A stretch of DNA of 64,000 nt from Pseudomonas sp. 10S4 (GTDB lineage Bacteria > Pseudomonadota > Gammaproteobacteria > Pseudomonadales > Pseudomonadaceae): assembly GCF_034344865.1 (NCBI RefSeq), contig NZ_CP133774.1:5022001-5086000 (forward strand). Reading direction: 5' to 3'. Below the pieces are notes generated by a model. That model was not told the DNA's origin, searched no databases, and was given only the letters and a program-made list of their open reading frames with translations. The stretch's first letter is position 1, and every line of letters begins with the position of its first letter. Made by a program: the position numbers and the translations under genes. This document shows positions 28,475 to 36,825 of this stretch, piece after piece.

Positions 28475-28918
28475 ATGGTTTTCGAATTACGCCCGGCGAC
28501 ATCCCGGGATCTGGGCTTCGCTCGGGACCTGACCTGTCAAAACATGTTGCGCTATTACATTCAGCACGACCTGCTGTGGCTCGACGAGGCGTTCGATGTG
28601 GCCTGGGCGGGGCGGGAAAACTGGTTGATTGTGCAGGACGACGTTGCGGTGGGCTTTTTCAGCCTGAGTCGTGATGCCAAGGCCCTATACATCCGCGAAC
28701 TGCACTTGGCTGAAGCCTTTCAGGGGCAGGGCGCAGGTTCCTGGGTGATCGATCAGGTATGGACCATGACGTGCGCAGAGCGTAGGCCCGCGTTACGCCT
28801 GACCGTTTTCAAAAATAATCCGGCGCAGTCGCTGTATCAGCGAAAGGGCTTGGAGGTGGTCGGCGAGGACGAGTATTTCCTGAGAATGCAGCGCGAAGTC
28901 GATGTCCCTTGTCGCTGA
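28475..28918 (+). CDS. GNAT family N-acetyltransferase
   Basis: 147 residues with the GNAT fold order: N-terminal MVFELRPATSRDLGFARDLT, the central strand ALYIRELHLAEAFQG, then the acetyl-CoA loop QGQGAGSWVIDQVW (Q-x-x-G-x-G/A), and near the end the LTVFKNNPAQSLYQRKGLEVVGE block. The ATG abuts the stop of the nitrilase-fold gene (TGAATGG). Substrate unknown. Confidence 0.85.
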   Translation: MVFELRPATSRDLGFARDLTCQNMLRYYIQHDLLWLDEAFDVAWAGRENWLIVQDDVAVGFFSLSRDAKALYIRELHLAEAFQGQGAGSWVIDQVWTMTCAERRPALRLTVFKNNPAQSLYQRKGLEVVGEDEYFLRMQREVDVPCR

Positions 28919-29045
28919 AACGCACAGACGGCAAGCCCCCAAAGATGAATTGAAACTTTTTATATGTCGCTTGACGCTAGGTCTGCCAGTTGCTTTTTGC
29001 TAAGGTGTTCGGCAACCCAATACGACCATATCGCGAGGTGTCTGC

Positions 29046-29687
29046 TTGATTAGGGTGCTAGTAGTCGATGACCATGATCTCGTTCGTACAGGCATTACAC
29101 GAATGCTGGCTGACATCGATGGCCTGCAAGTAGTCGGCCAGGCCGAGTCAGGGGAGGAATCCCTGCTCAAGGCGCGTGAGTTGAAACCCGATGTGGTTCT
29201 GATGGACGTCAAGATGCCCGGGATCGGCGGTCTTGAAGCCACGCGAAAATTGCTGCGCAGTCATCCCGACATCAAGGTTGTCGCGGTCACTGTGTGTGAA
29301 GAAGATCCGTTTCCTACACGGTTGTTGCAGGCCGGTGCGGCGGGCTATCTGACCAAGGGCGCAGGTTTGCCGGAAATGGTCCAGGCCATTCGGCTGGTGT
29401 TTGCCGGGCAACGCTACATCAGCCCGCAAATCGCCCAGCAATTGGCGATCAAATCGTTCCAGCCGACCAACGATTCGCCGTTCGACGCATTGTCAGAGCG
29501 TGAGATCCAGATCGCCTTGATGATTGTCGGCTGTCAGAAGGTTCAGATCATTTCCGACAAACTTTGCCTCTCGCCAAAAACCGTGAATACCTACCGTTAC
29601 CGCATTTTCGAGAAGCTTTCGATCAGCAGCGACGTCGAACTGACGCTATTGGCGGTTCGTCACGGCATGGTTGATGCCAATCTCTGA
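29046..29687 (+). CDS. gacA: Response regulator GacA
   Basis: 213 residues, nearly identical over long stretches to what I know of Pseudomonas GacA. The receiver domain (1-120) has [11 protein letters not shown], the phosphorylated Asp in [16 protein letters not shown] and the lysine in GYLTKGAG. The C-terminal LuxR-type helix-turn-helix contains [19 protein letters not shown]. GacA activates the small RNAs rsmX/Y/Z and so controls secondary metabolism, exoproducts and biofilm. Start is TTG at 29046, as known for fluorescent Pseudomonas gacA. uvrC starts two bases after the stop, the conserved gacA-uvrC pair. Confidence 0.96.
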   Translation: MIRVLVVDDHDLVRTGITRMLADIDGLQVVGQAESGEESLLKARELKPDVVLMDVKMPGIGGLEATRKLLRSHPDIKVVAVTVCEEDPFPTRLLQAGAAGYLTKGAGLPEMVQAIRLVFAGQRYISPQIAQQLAIKSFQPTNDSPFDALSEREIQIALMIVGCQKVQIISDKLCLSPKTVNTYRYRIFEKLSISSDVELTLLAVRHGMVDANL

Positions 29688-29689
29688 AA

Positions 29690-31512
29690 ATGACTGAAGT
29701 CTTCGATCCGAGTGCCTTCCTGTCGACCGTGAGCGGACGCCCCGGCGTTTATCGCATGTTCGACAGCGATGCGCGCCTGCTCTACGTCGGCAAGGCCAAG
29801 AATCTCAAGAAGCGCTTGGCGAGTTATTTTCGAAAAACCGGGCTTGCGCCCAAGACCGCCGCGCTGGTGGGCCGTATCGCCCAGATCGAAACCACGATCA
29901 CGGCCAATGAAACCGAAGCGTTGTTGCTTGAGCAGACGCTGATCAAGGAATGGCGTCCGCCCTACAACATTCTGCTGCGCGACGACAAATCCTATCCTTA
30001 CGTCTTTCTATCGGATGGCCAGTTTCCGCGCTTGAGCATCCACCGGGGTGCAAAAAAGGCCAAGGGCAAGTATTTCGGCCCTTATCCAAGTGCAGGTGCC
30101 ATTCGAGAAAGCCTGAGTTTGCTGCAAAAGACCTTTTTCGTTCGCCAATGCGAAGACAGCTATTACAAGAACCGCACGCGGCCTTGCCTGCAATACCAGA
30201 TCAAGCGCTGCAAGGCACCGTGTGTCGGGCTGGTGGAGCCGCAGGTGTATGCGGAGGACGTACGACACTCGGTGATGTTCCTTGAGGGGCGCAGCAACGC
30301 GCTGACGGACGAGTTGTCTGCAGGGATGGAGGAGGCTGCGATCAACCTCGAGTTTGAGCGTGCGGCCGAATTGAGAGACCAGATTTCATTGCTGCGCCGG
30401 GTCCAGGACCAGCAAAGCATGGAAGGTGGAACCGGCGATATCGATGTGATCGCCGCGTTCATCAATCCGGGCGGCGCCTGTGTTCACTTGATCAGCGTGC
30501 GTGGCGGCCGGGTACTGGGCAGCAAGAATTTCTTCCCGCAAGTGGGTATTGAAGAAGACGTTTCCGAAGTCATGGCTGCATTTTTGGGCCAGTACTTCAT
30601 CAGCAGTCCTGAACGGGATTTGCCGAGCGAGTTGATCGTCAACGTGGTCCACGATGATTTCCCGGTCCTGATCGCCGCCATCGACGAGCTGCGCGGGCGC
30701 GAATTGTCCATCAGTCACCGGGTGCGCGGTACGCGAGCGCGCTGGCAGCAACTGGCGGTCACTAATGCCGAGCAAGCCTTAAGCGCGCGACTGGCCAATC
30801 GTCAGCATGTCGCCGCGCGTTTCGATGCTCTGGCGCAAGTACTGAACCTGGATGAGCCGCCACAGCGCCTTGAATGTTATGACATCAGCCACTCCAGCGG
30901 TGAAGCCACTGTGGCATCCTGCGTGGTGTTCGGTCCGGAAGGCCCGATCAAGTCTGACTACCGTCGGTATAACATCGAGGGTGTGACACCCGGCGACGAC
31001 TACGCCGCAATGCATCAGGCTCTGACCCGACGCTTCAGTAAACTGAAGGACGGCGAGGGCAAGTTGCCGGACATCCTGCTGGTGGACGGGGGCAAAGGTC
31101 AGCTGTCCATGGCCCGGGACGTACTCAATGAACTGGCAGTGCCTGATCTGATTTTGTTGGGCGTGGCCAAGGGCGCGACGCGCAAGGCCGGTTTCGAAAC
31201 CTTGTACCTGAATGACGCTGCACATGAATTCACGCTGCGCGGTGATTCCCCCGCGCTGCACTTGATCCAGCAGATTCGCGACGAAGCCCACCGTTTCGCC
31301 ATTACCGGGCACCGGGCGCGGCGGGGAAAACCCGTCGTACCTCAACGCTTGAAGGCGTTGCGGGTGTCGGGCCGACACGTCGGCGCGATTTGTTGAAACA
31401 TTTTGGTGGATTGCAGGAGCTGTCTCGTGCCAGCATCGAAGAGATCGCCAAAGCACCCGGGATCAGTAAAAAGCTCGCTGAGTCGATTTATGCAAATCTG
31501 CACAGCGAGTAG
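29690..31512 (+). CDS. uvrC: Excinuclease ABC subunit C (one frameshift near the end)
   Basis: 607 residues after correction. It has the GIY-YIG nuclease ([29 protein letters not shown]), the cysteine region ([18 protein letters not shown]), UvrB-binding segment ([20 protein letters not shown]), the second nuclease domain ([35 protein letters not shown]) and the C-terminal double helix-hairpin-helix ([40 protein letters not shown]). One A is missing from AAAA at about 31330; otherwise the C-terminal HhH would be lost. UvrC makes both incisions in nucleotide excision repair. Its last codons contain the left copy of the prophage attachment repeat. Confidence 0.94.
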
Positions 31513-31518
31513 AATGCC
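31508..31518 (+). repeat. Candidate attL core of the prophage remnant
   Basis: AGTAGAATGCC, spanning the uvrC stop codon, is repeated exactly at 37822-37832 just before pgsA. The two copies bracket all phage-derived DNA, and joining them restores a tight uvrC-pgsA junction of about 45 bases. Confidence 0.55.
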
Positions 31519-31566
31519 TACTTGGTGACACATGAGGTTTAACCCAATGAATTCAGGGGTTTGACC

Positions 31567-31860
31567 ATGCTGCACACCACCTCAACGACCCAAAGTGTTA
31601 GAACAGTGTTAGACCTTGCGTGTCCCTATCTGTATAGGCGTCAAGGTCGGTACACCCTCAGAGTCCGCCCAATGGGCTCGAAGAGAACCTGCACAATCTC
31701 CCTCAAGACAACCCACAGGCAAACCGCATTGGCTACGGCTTCACATCTCCTTGGCACACTCAGAGCGTTCCACCTCGACAATCCCGAAAAGACTTGGCCT
31801 GAGCTTAAGGGGCATCTTCAAGACATTGCGGAAGGCGTCCTACAGACTGGCTCTGTTTGG
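31567..31860 (+). pseudogene. Phage integrase, N-terminal fragment
   Basis: Residues YLYRRQGRYTLRVRPMGSKR, ISLKTTHRQTALATASHLL and LRAFHLDNPEKTWPELKGHL are the N-terminal arm and SAM-like region of Pseudomonas tyrosine recombinases. After about 95 residues the frame runs into sequence of a different phage gene (GSGRIYADVRSDLNEIA), and the catalytic domain is absent. Position next to the left attachment repeat is normal for an integrase. A deletion removed the rest of the phage early and middle genes and fused the two ends. Confidence 0.65.
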
Positions 31861-32672
31861 GACCAGATGGGCGGCTCGGGTCGAATCTATGCGGATGTGC
31901 GTTCTGACCTCAATGAAATCGCCTGTGGCGTCTGGCTGATCGCATGGCTGACGAAGTGGTTATTCGTCCTCACAAAGTGTCCAACCTCGACACCAAAGCT
32001 TTCGGCGTAGGTGTGAAGATGCTCATGCAGTTCAAGAGTTTTCTCGTGAAGTCGCTCAATGAGCGCCTGATGCGCGGTGTGAATGAGGCCCGCATGAATG
32101 GCCGGGTGATGGATCAGACCTACACAGCAGCTCTGTCGGCCCTGGCTGGCGGGAGCTTCTACGCCTCTACTGCCTACTTGAAAGCTCAGATGATGCCTAC
32201 ACATAGCCGGAAGCAGTACCTAAAAGACGCCCTTGATCCCAACATGATTGCCTATGCGGCTCTGACTCGTGGGTCGTACCTCGGAACTCCCTTTGGCCTG
32301 GCTAACATCGTAGCTGCACCATTGGGCTTTGATCAGGCGGCGATGGTGCGAACTTCGATTCTTCCTGAGGCAGCTCGCAAGAGGGACCCAAAGGAGAAAG
32401 CATGGTTGTATGGTCTGAGCGACATCGACAAGCCCGGTGAGATTCTTACAGGTGCCCTGAAGCAGGTTCCAGCGGCTGGCTTGGTTAGCAGTGCTGCGCA
32501 GGTCGGCTACAACCTTGCAGGCCTTGCAGGAACCATTAACAGTCCCGATATGGCCCAGCAATACCGAACGGGAGTCTTCAACGGATTCCGGGGGTTGATA
32601 CCCAACGATCCTGTGAGCCAGCGAGCGACCGTTGAGATGTTTGAGCGGTGGGGCATCGACACCACGAAGTAA
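31861..32672 (+). pseudogene. T7-like internal virion protein (gp16-like), C-terminal fragment
   Basis: From GGSGRIYADVRSDLNEIA the coding sequence shifts frame at about 31915 to WRLADRMADEVVIRPHKVSN and runs to FERWGIDTTK, about 260 residues. The pieces ADRMADEVV, LNERLMRGVNEARMNGRVMD and the end GLIPNDPVSQRATVEMF fit the C-terminus of large internal virion proteins of T7-like podoviruses, which have over 1,000 residues. N-terminus missing, frame broken, so not functional. Family call from memory; moderate certainty. Confidence 0.5.
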
Positions 32673-32688
32673 ATCGCCGTGACTTCAA

Positions 32689-32718
32689 AGGGGACCTTAA
32701 CGGGTTCCCTATTTTTTT
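32689..32718 (+). terminator. Phage-type intrinsic terminator
   Basis: AGGGGACC and GGTTCCCT form eight pairs (one G-U) around the loop TTAACG, followed by ATTTTTTT. It starts 17 bases after the virion-protein stop. Confidence 0.75.
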
Positions 32719-32756
32719 AGAATGGCCACCTCTGAGAGGCCCGGCCTATAAGGCCT

Positions 32757-32780
32757 CCAAAAGTCCTCACTATAACCAGA
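32757..32780 (+). promoter_or_regulatory. Candidate T7-type phage RNA polymerase promoter
   Basis: TCCAAAAGTCCTCACTATAA contains CTCACTATA, nine bases identical to the core of the T7 promoter (ACTCACTATA), and an A-rich upstream half as in promoters of Pseudomonas T7-like phages such as gh-1 (AAAAACCCTCACTAT type, from memory). No phage RNA polymerase gene remains in the window, so it is probably silent unless a related phage infects. Confidence 0.55.
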
Positions 32781-32887
32781 GGGGACTTAAGGTTCTTACT
32801 ACAGTTGACCCCTTAAGGCTCCTTAAAGGCTCTGTGAGAGGGTGGTTATCAACACTACCAAACCTACAGCTCAAGGAGGGCTATGCG

Positions 32888-33061
32888 ATGACTACACGGT
32901 GGAATACCTGTGTTGCTGTACTCCGCACTCTGGCTACCCACCGTGTCACCTACCGATTTCTTGGTCTACTCCTTGTCACTCTGGGAGTTGCTCAAGGTGG
33001 TCCTTTGGTCGAAGGCCTTGGGGATGTCGTCTGCGTTCTATTTGGTGGCTGTGACGGGTGA
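32888..33061 (+). CDS. Small phage membrane protein of unknown role (possible lysis protein)
   Basis: 57 residues, MTTRWNTCVAVLRTLATHRV..., with one hydrophobic span (FLGLLLVTLGVAQGGP) and a second short one (DVVCVLFGG). AAGGAGG lies nine bases before the ATG, among the best ribosome sites in the island. Its place after the virion protein, terminator and phage promoter is where T7-like phages put holin/lysis genes; that role is a guess. Its 3' end makes up the 72-base repeat found again at 34572 and 36753. Confidence 0.5.
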   Translation: MTTRWNTCVAVLRTLATHRVTYRFLGLLLVTLGVAQGGPLVEGLGDVVCVLFGGCDG

Positions 33062-33079
33062 CCTTGCCGTTGTCCTTGC
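33008..33079 (+). repeat. 72-base phage repeat, copy A
   Basis: Begins GTCGAAGGCCTTGGGGATGT. Copies B (34572-34642) and C (36753-36825) differ at only a few positions. Copy A covers the end of the 57-codon gene and most of the overlapping 33-codon frame; B and C lack the 5' parts of those genes. Confidence 0.85.
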
Positions 33080-33125
33080 GGATGCGGCCTCTGATAGACT
33101 CGCCGAAAGGTTGGCAGGAGAGTGA
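33024..33125 (+). CDS. 33-codon frame overlapping the small membrane-protein gene
   Basis: MSSAFYLVAVTGDLAVVLAD... starts within the 57-codon gene (overlap 38 bases, other frame) behind a GGGG stretch, and has one hydrophobic helix. The start and first 20 or so codons are kept in all three copies of the 72-base repeat (MSSAFYLVAVMGDxAVVLA in B and C). Overlapping small membrane genes are common in phage lysis modules. It may be real, or conserved only because the repeat is recent. Confidence 0.3.
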   Translation: MSSAFYLVAVTGDLAVVLADAASDRLAERLAGE

Positions 33126-33131
33126 CTGCAA

Positions 33132-33620
33132 TTGGACATCCAAGAATCATATTACTTTCTTCGAATGTACTCGATTGACCTAAACACGGCGCTGCACTCG
33201 ATCAAGGTCCTTCGGCGCTACAAGCGGCCTGATGTCCAATACGCTTTGCTACGAGATTTAACGGTCACATATGTGCGGCCTTTCTCTGGGAACAAAGTAG
33301 ATCAAGGCAACAAGCGCAAGCATATGCTTACCACGAAGAAACGTGTCCCTAAGCATCTGTTGCCACTGCACAAGGAACTCGAAAGGCTTCGAATGCAGCA
33401 GTTCGCGCACACGGACCTGAGTTACTACAAACCAAGAGCCGTGGGGATTAGCTTCGTTCCTTCAGGAGCCTATGGGATGTCCTTCAAGGGGTACGACTAT
33501 GCAGCACTGCTCAGAAAGCTACCTCAGATAGAAGAGCTTATCCGAGCGGTCGAAAAGAGTGTGAATGCTGAGATAGCAGTCTACGAGGCAAACCCCACCT
33601 TATTAAACGAAGTTCCTTAG
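33132..33620 (+). CDS. HEPN-like protein, unknown function (cargo module 1)
   Basis: 162 residues from a TTG start with AGGAGAG upstream; an ATG at 33165 is the alternative. I see no close family, but the all-helical composition and the segment ELERLRMQQFAHTDLSYYK, an R-x5-H motif followed by TD, resemble the RNase motif of HEPN/AbiU2-type proteins. It is encoded just after repeat A, in DNA clearly less GC-rich than the flanking chromosome, and its stop overlaps the end of the opposite-strand nuclease-like gene by four bases. A defence or toxin role is inference only. Confidence 0.5.
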   Translation: MDIQESYYFLRMYSIDLNTALHSIKVLRRYKRPDVQYALLRDLTVTYVRPFSGNKVDQGNKRKHMLTTKKRVPKHLLPLHKELERLRMQQFAHTDLSYYKPRAVGISFVPSGAYGMSFKGYDYAALLRKLPQIEELIRAVEKSVNAEIAVYEANPTLLNEVP

Positions 33621-34357
33621 ATATCCACCCTGCGCTGACTTACCTCAACCACCTCATTGAAGACAGTTTTGTAGATGAGAATTCGCTCGAAAGGGGTCTG
33701 CCCTACGGTCTCCTCTGTGGGCCAACGGATGTCCTGATCCTGAGCGGGCTCCCAAAAATCGACAATAATTAGAAGCCATAAAGCCTCGCAGTTCTGATAC
33801 TCCAGGGCCTTCGCGGATTTATCCCTCACCACCTTCTTTACTCGCTCAACTAACAGCGCTGGCACGTCATAAACTTGCGGGATCTCCCAGTTACTGAGGG
33901 GGTACTCCTTGCCGTCGTGGTGGAGGTAGCTAATCTCAGGAGCCGCTTCGACAGGGCTGTATCCCGTGTAAAAATCCCTGTGAGTCGAGATTTCCAAAGC
34001 GAAGAGAGCCAAGCGCTCAGCGGTCTGCTCTACGTGGTCCTTACTGAGAATCGGATAGTTAGGATCGAAGGCAATATGTAGACAAATTTTCCGTCCACCT
34101 CTCGAGTGATAGATTTTCTCTGCTCTATCAATGACATTGCGCCGCATTTTGGCTTGTCTCTGTTCGCAGTCGGAGTCCTCACCGTCTTTTTTGTAAAGCT
34201 CTGTTATCTCTATACCGAGGATTTTCTTCGCGCCTTCACCACGAATGAGTACATCTGGTCTGTCACTGTGTTCGATGGTTCCGGGCGGCAGTGCATAGTG
34301 TTGGCGAAACGAATTAAAGCGTTTTTCCTCAAGCTCTCGGTTCGTCGTGCGTGCCAT
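33617..34357 (-). CDS. PD-(D/E)xK-like nuclease-like protein (cargo module 1)
   Basis: 246 residues. Near the N-terminus HSDRPDVLIRGEGAKKILGI is followed by EITELYKK: a PD, some 14 residues, then E-x-T, the spacing seen in PD-(D/E)xK folds where the final lysine is replaced or displaced. The rest is mixed alpha/beta with no other motif recognised. It is convergent with the HEPN-like gene and lies between repeats A and B. The ATG at 34357 has weak ribosome-site support. Function unknown; a defence-type role would fit the setting. Confidence 0.45.
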   Translation of the reverse strand: MARTTNRELEEKRFNSFRQHYALPPGTIEHSDRPDVLIRGEGAKKILGIEITELYKKDGEDSDCEQRQAKMRRNVIDRAEKIYHSRGGRKICLHIAFDPNYPILSKDHVEQTAERLALFALEISTHRDFYTGYSPVEAAPEISYLHHDGKEYPLSNWEIPQVYDVPALLVERVKKVVRDKSAKALEYQNCEALWLLIIVDFWEPAQDQDIRWPTEETVGQTPFERILIYKTVFNEVVEVSQRRVDI

Positions 34358-34467
34358 TTATGACCCCGAATCAGTGATATGGAACTTGTAGCGTAGCGTC
34401 AGATTGATTCCGCCCTTTGAGAATCTGACAGAAAAATCTGAATGACCACCTCACTACCCATACGTGC

Positions 34468-34504
34468 CAGGTTCCCCTGTAGGCCCTCGCGCCTGAGCCT
34501 TATC
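34468..34504. repeat. 37-base island repeat, copy 1
   Basis: CAGGTTCCCCTGTAGGCCCT and the following bases up to TATC match 37631-37665 (copy 2) with a few changes. It lies about 70 bases before repeat B, and copy 2 lies near the right end of the island. Confidence 0.7.
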
Positions 34505-34571
34505 ACCTTGAACGAACCAACAAGAGCCACTACGGGACTGGTCCAATGAGATGGGACGGTAGGGCTGCTTA

Positions 34572-34642
34572 GTCGAAGGCCTTGGGGATGTCGTCTGCGT
34601 TCTACTTGGTGGCTGTGATGGGTGACCTTGCCGTGGTGCTGG
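34572..34642 (+). repeat. 72-base phage repeat, copy B
   Basis: GTCGAAGGCCTTGGGGATGT through GTGGTGCTGGC, nearly identical to copies A and C. It separates the HEPN/nuclease module from the PAAR toxin/immunity module and has no complete gene of its own. Confidence 0.85.
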
Positions 34643-34651
34643 CAGGGCTCC

Positions 34652-35065
34652 TTAGGGGCGGAAAGGATCAGCATCACCCTCACACGGCTTCAAGCGGGCA
34701 ATAACGTTAGGAGAGGTTTGAACAGTGTCGATGCGACCTGCTCCATTGAGGTAGATATCTAACGCGCTCCCCCATTTTGGCGTTATGTCGATGCACCTCT
34801 GGAAACCCTTGTCAGTCCACCAATCGAACATCATGAAGAAGTCCTCATTGGGGAAAATATGCCCATTATCAAATGTGGCTTGCCCCGGAAGCATCCTTTC
34901 TTTATGAATATTGTGCTGCGTGTTCCAGATTAACCGAAGTTCGTCTGTGCCCTCTTTGGAGTAATGGACACGGATGAGTGGGGTCGCCACGTACCAAAAC
35001 AGCAACAGAGCTACTAAGACGAATAGAACTGCATGACGGAACTTAATTTTTCTCGCATTGATCAT
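34652..35065 (-). CDS. Membrane-anchored immunity-like protein, copy 1
   Basis: 137 residues. One N-terminal transmembrane helix (HAVLFVLVALLLFWYVATPL) is followed by a soluble domain, in the orientation expected for a periplasmic domain. It is a paralogue of the next gene: both have ELR-IWNTQH, GHIFP--DFFMMFDWW, CIDITPKWG, GRIDT-TS--VIARLKPC and end DPFRP. Located directly behind the PAAR toxin, it is the expected immunity position. The ATG at 35065 is chosen; a GTG at 35107 is possible. Periplasmic exposure suggests the toxin acts on the cell envelope. Confidence 0.7.
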   Translation of the reverse strand: MINARKIKFRHAVLFVLVALLLFWYVATPLIRVHYSKEGTDELRLIWNTQHNIHKERMLPGQATFDNGHIFPNEDFFMMFDWWTDKGFQRCIDITPKWGSALDIYLNGAGRIDTVQTSPNVIARLKPCEGDADPFRP

Positions 35066-35108
35066 CAATGAAGCCTGCTCCCCATTCTTGTGATACTGGT
35101 AGGGCACC

Positions 35109-35534
35109 TTAGGGTCGGAAAGGGTCCAGTTCGCCTTTGCAAGGTTTCAAACGAGCAATAACGTCAGAGGAAGTTTTTGCAGTGTCGATCCTCCCTGTTT
35201 CATCAAGGTTGATTTCTGTCGTTGTCCCCCATTTAGGCGTGATGTCGATACACCTCCGAAGCTTCTTGTCGGACCACCAATCGAACATCATGAAGAAGTC
35301 CTTATCAGGAAAAATGTGGCCGATGTCTGCTGTCCCTTCACCGGGGAGCATGCCCCCTTTGTCGATACGGTGCTGGGTGTTCCAGATATAGCGCAGCTCC
35401 TCCTTGCCATCCTTGGGGTAATTGACGACTACTCGCGGCAGCGTTACATACCAAAATACAAGTAATGCGAGGAGGCAGAGCACTACTACCTTCCCCTTAC
35501 TCAGCTTTCTTGCAAACGTGGACAATAACGCCAT
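35109..35534 (-). CDS. Membrane-anchored immunity-like protein, copy 2
   Basis: 141 residues with an N-terminal helix (GKVVVLCLLALLVFWYVTLP) and a soluble domain very similar to copy 1. Its start lies inside the 3' end of the PAAR toxin gene (overlap 38 bases), the coupled arrangement typical of effector and immunity. Duplication followed by divergence of immunity genes is common in polymorphic toxin loci and may protect against related toxins. No named immunity family is recognised. Confidence 0.7.
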   Translation of the reverse strand: MALLSTFARKLSKGKVVVLCLLALLVFWYVTLPRVVVNYPKDGKEELRYIWNTQHRIDKGGMLPGEGTADIGHIFPDKDFFMMFDWWSDKKLRRCIDITPKWGTTTEINLDETGRIDTAKTSSDVIARLKPCKGELDPFRP

Positions 35535-36642
35535 CGCCCCAATCCTCTGGTTTAACTGCAAGAACTTTCTCCATGATCATTTTGGCGGTGATGCCTCCGT
35601 TAGGATGCTCAGCGAATAGTTCGATCCCGATGCCAATCGATATCCGATCCGGTGCATCGTCGTAAGCCTTCATCCCATCGACACCTGGGGTTGCATGAGG
35701 TCCCCGACGTTTCTTCCAATCAAATACCTTTCGGATGGAGTCCGAGGCAATCTGCTCAACACCGGCACCGTCGGCCAACACGCTTTCGGAAAGGCCGCCA
35801 GCTCGTCCGACGTAGCCGTAGTGGATGTTCGACCAGATATCATAGAAATAGTCGTATTTACCCTGCTTTTGGTAATAATCGCCGAACCTCGCATAGATTT
35901 TCGGCTTGTGGTCCCAATCCCGCTTCTGCCCAACACGTTCAGTCCAAATCGCCATTGCAGCCGCGCCATTCGCAGCGCCAATAGCTTGAGGGCTCGTCGC
36001 GCCAACTTGGGCATACCAAGGCAGATCCATTTGCTTGCGGGTCTCTTTGGCAACGTCATAGCTGAGCAGCTCTTTCATCTTTAAAACGGAAGGGTGATGA
36101 ATATTGCGATTCATCTCGTCCGCGATGTAGTCCGCCACCTTCTCCATCATGTCAGGGTCTTTGCAAACGACAGGTTCCGCTTTTGGCTCAGGCTTCGTCT
36201 CTGGCTGTTTTGAGGCTGCCTTGGGATCTACCAAAGCGTTCGCCGCTGTGGCTTTCTCTGTGAGCTTAGGGTCGGCCAACAAGGTCGCCATCTTCTCGTC
36301 GTCCACAGTGCCATCTGGCCGGAATGCTCCGAGGGCCATAAAGTTGATGATGGTTGCACCGCCAGCGTCACCCATGACAAAGCCACCACCGACGTCGCCT
36401 GACCCCGTGATGATTGTCCCGCCGTGACTGGTAGGGCTCCCTAAGTGGGCCATGGGGCGACCGTTCACTTGTATAGAAGGAAAGCCTGTAGTGATGACCG
36501 CGCCACATCCACAGGTATCGCCGACACGAGCAGAGCCCATGAAGTTGATGTTGGTATCAGCGGATGCGGAGGCAATAGGGGTGGTGCCGTGGCCTGGCAA
36601 TGGGCAGACGTGTTTGTCACCCAATCGAGCAGAAGAAATCAT
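35497..36642 (-). CDS. PAAR-domain polymorphic toxin (toxin-44-like C-terminus)
   Basis: 381 residues. The N-terminal PAAR domain (1-95: ARLGDKHVCPLPGHGTTPI, GSARVGDTCGCGAVITTG, GRPMAHLGSPTSHGG, GSGDVGGG) tips the type VI secretion spike. A Lys/Pro/Glu-rich linker (about 140-165) leads to a C-terminal domain (about 175-381) with NIHHPSVLKMKELLSYD, the DIWSNIHYGYVGRAGGLSES block and AGVEQIASDS, which I associate with polymorphic toxin type 44. Two tandem immunity-like genes follow. No VgrG, chaperone or secretion gene is in the window, so it must borrow a T6SS encoded elsewhere. It sits inside a prophage remnant between repeats B and C. Confidence 0.8.
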   Translation of the reverse strand: MISSARLGDKHVCPLPGHGTTPIASASADTNINFMGSARVGDTCGCGAVITTGFPSIQVNGRPMAHLGSPTSHGGTIITGSGDVGGGFVMGDAGGATIINFMALGAFRPDGTVDDEKMATLLADPKLTEKATAANALVDPKAASKQPETKPEPKAEPVVCKDPDMMEKVADYIADEMNRNIHHPSVLKMKELLSYDVAKETRKQMDLPWYAQVGATSPQAIGAANGAAAMAIWTERVGQKRDWDHKPKIYARFGDYYQKQGKYDYFYDIWSNIHYGYVGRAGGLSESVLADGAGVEQIASDSIRKVFDWKKRRGPHATPGVDGMKAYDDAPDRISIGIGIELFAEHPNGGITAKMIMEKVLAVKPEDWGDGVIVHVCKKAE

Positions 36643-36752
36643 TGAGCATCGTCCTTGCGTCTTTCGTCCATGGTCATGAACCAGTTTTATGCTGGCTCGC
36701 GGAAGGCTACCGGAAAGAGAAGGGCGGGTCTGTAGGAGAAATCCTAATGTTG

Positions 36753-36825
36753 GTCGAAGGCCTTGGAGATGTCGTCTGCGTTCTACTTGGTGGCTGTGAT
36801 GGGTGATGTTGCCGTGGTGCTTGCG
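36753..36825 (+). repeat. 72-base phage repeat, copy C
   Basis: GTCGAAGGCCTTGGAGATGT through GTGGTGCTTGC. It ends about 105 bases before the secreted-protein gene and separates it from the PAAR module. Confidence 0.85.

Noticed and set aside
35497..36642. A type VI secretion gene cluster
   Set aside because: Only the PAAR effector and immunity-like genes are present; no VgrG, Hcp, sheath or baseplate gene.
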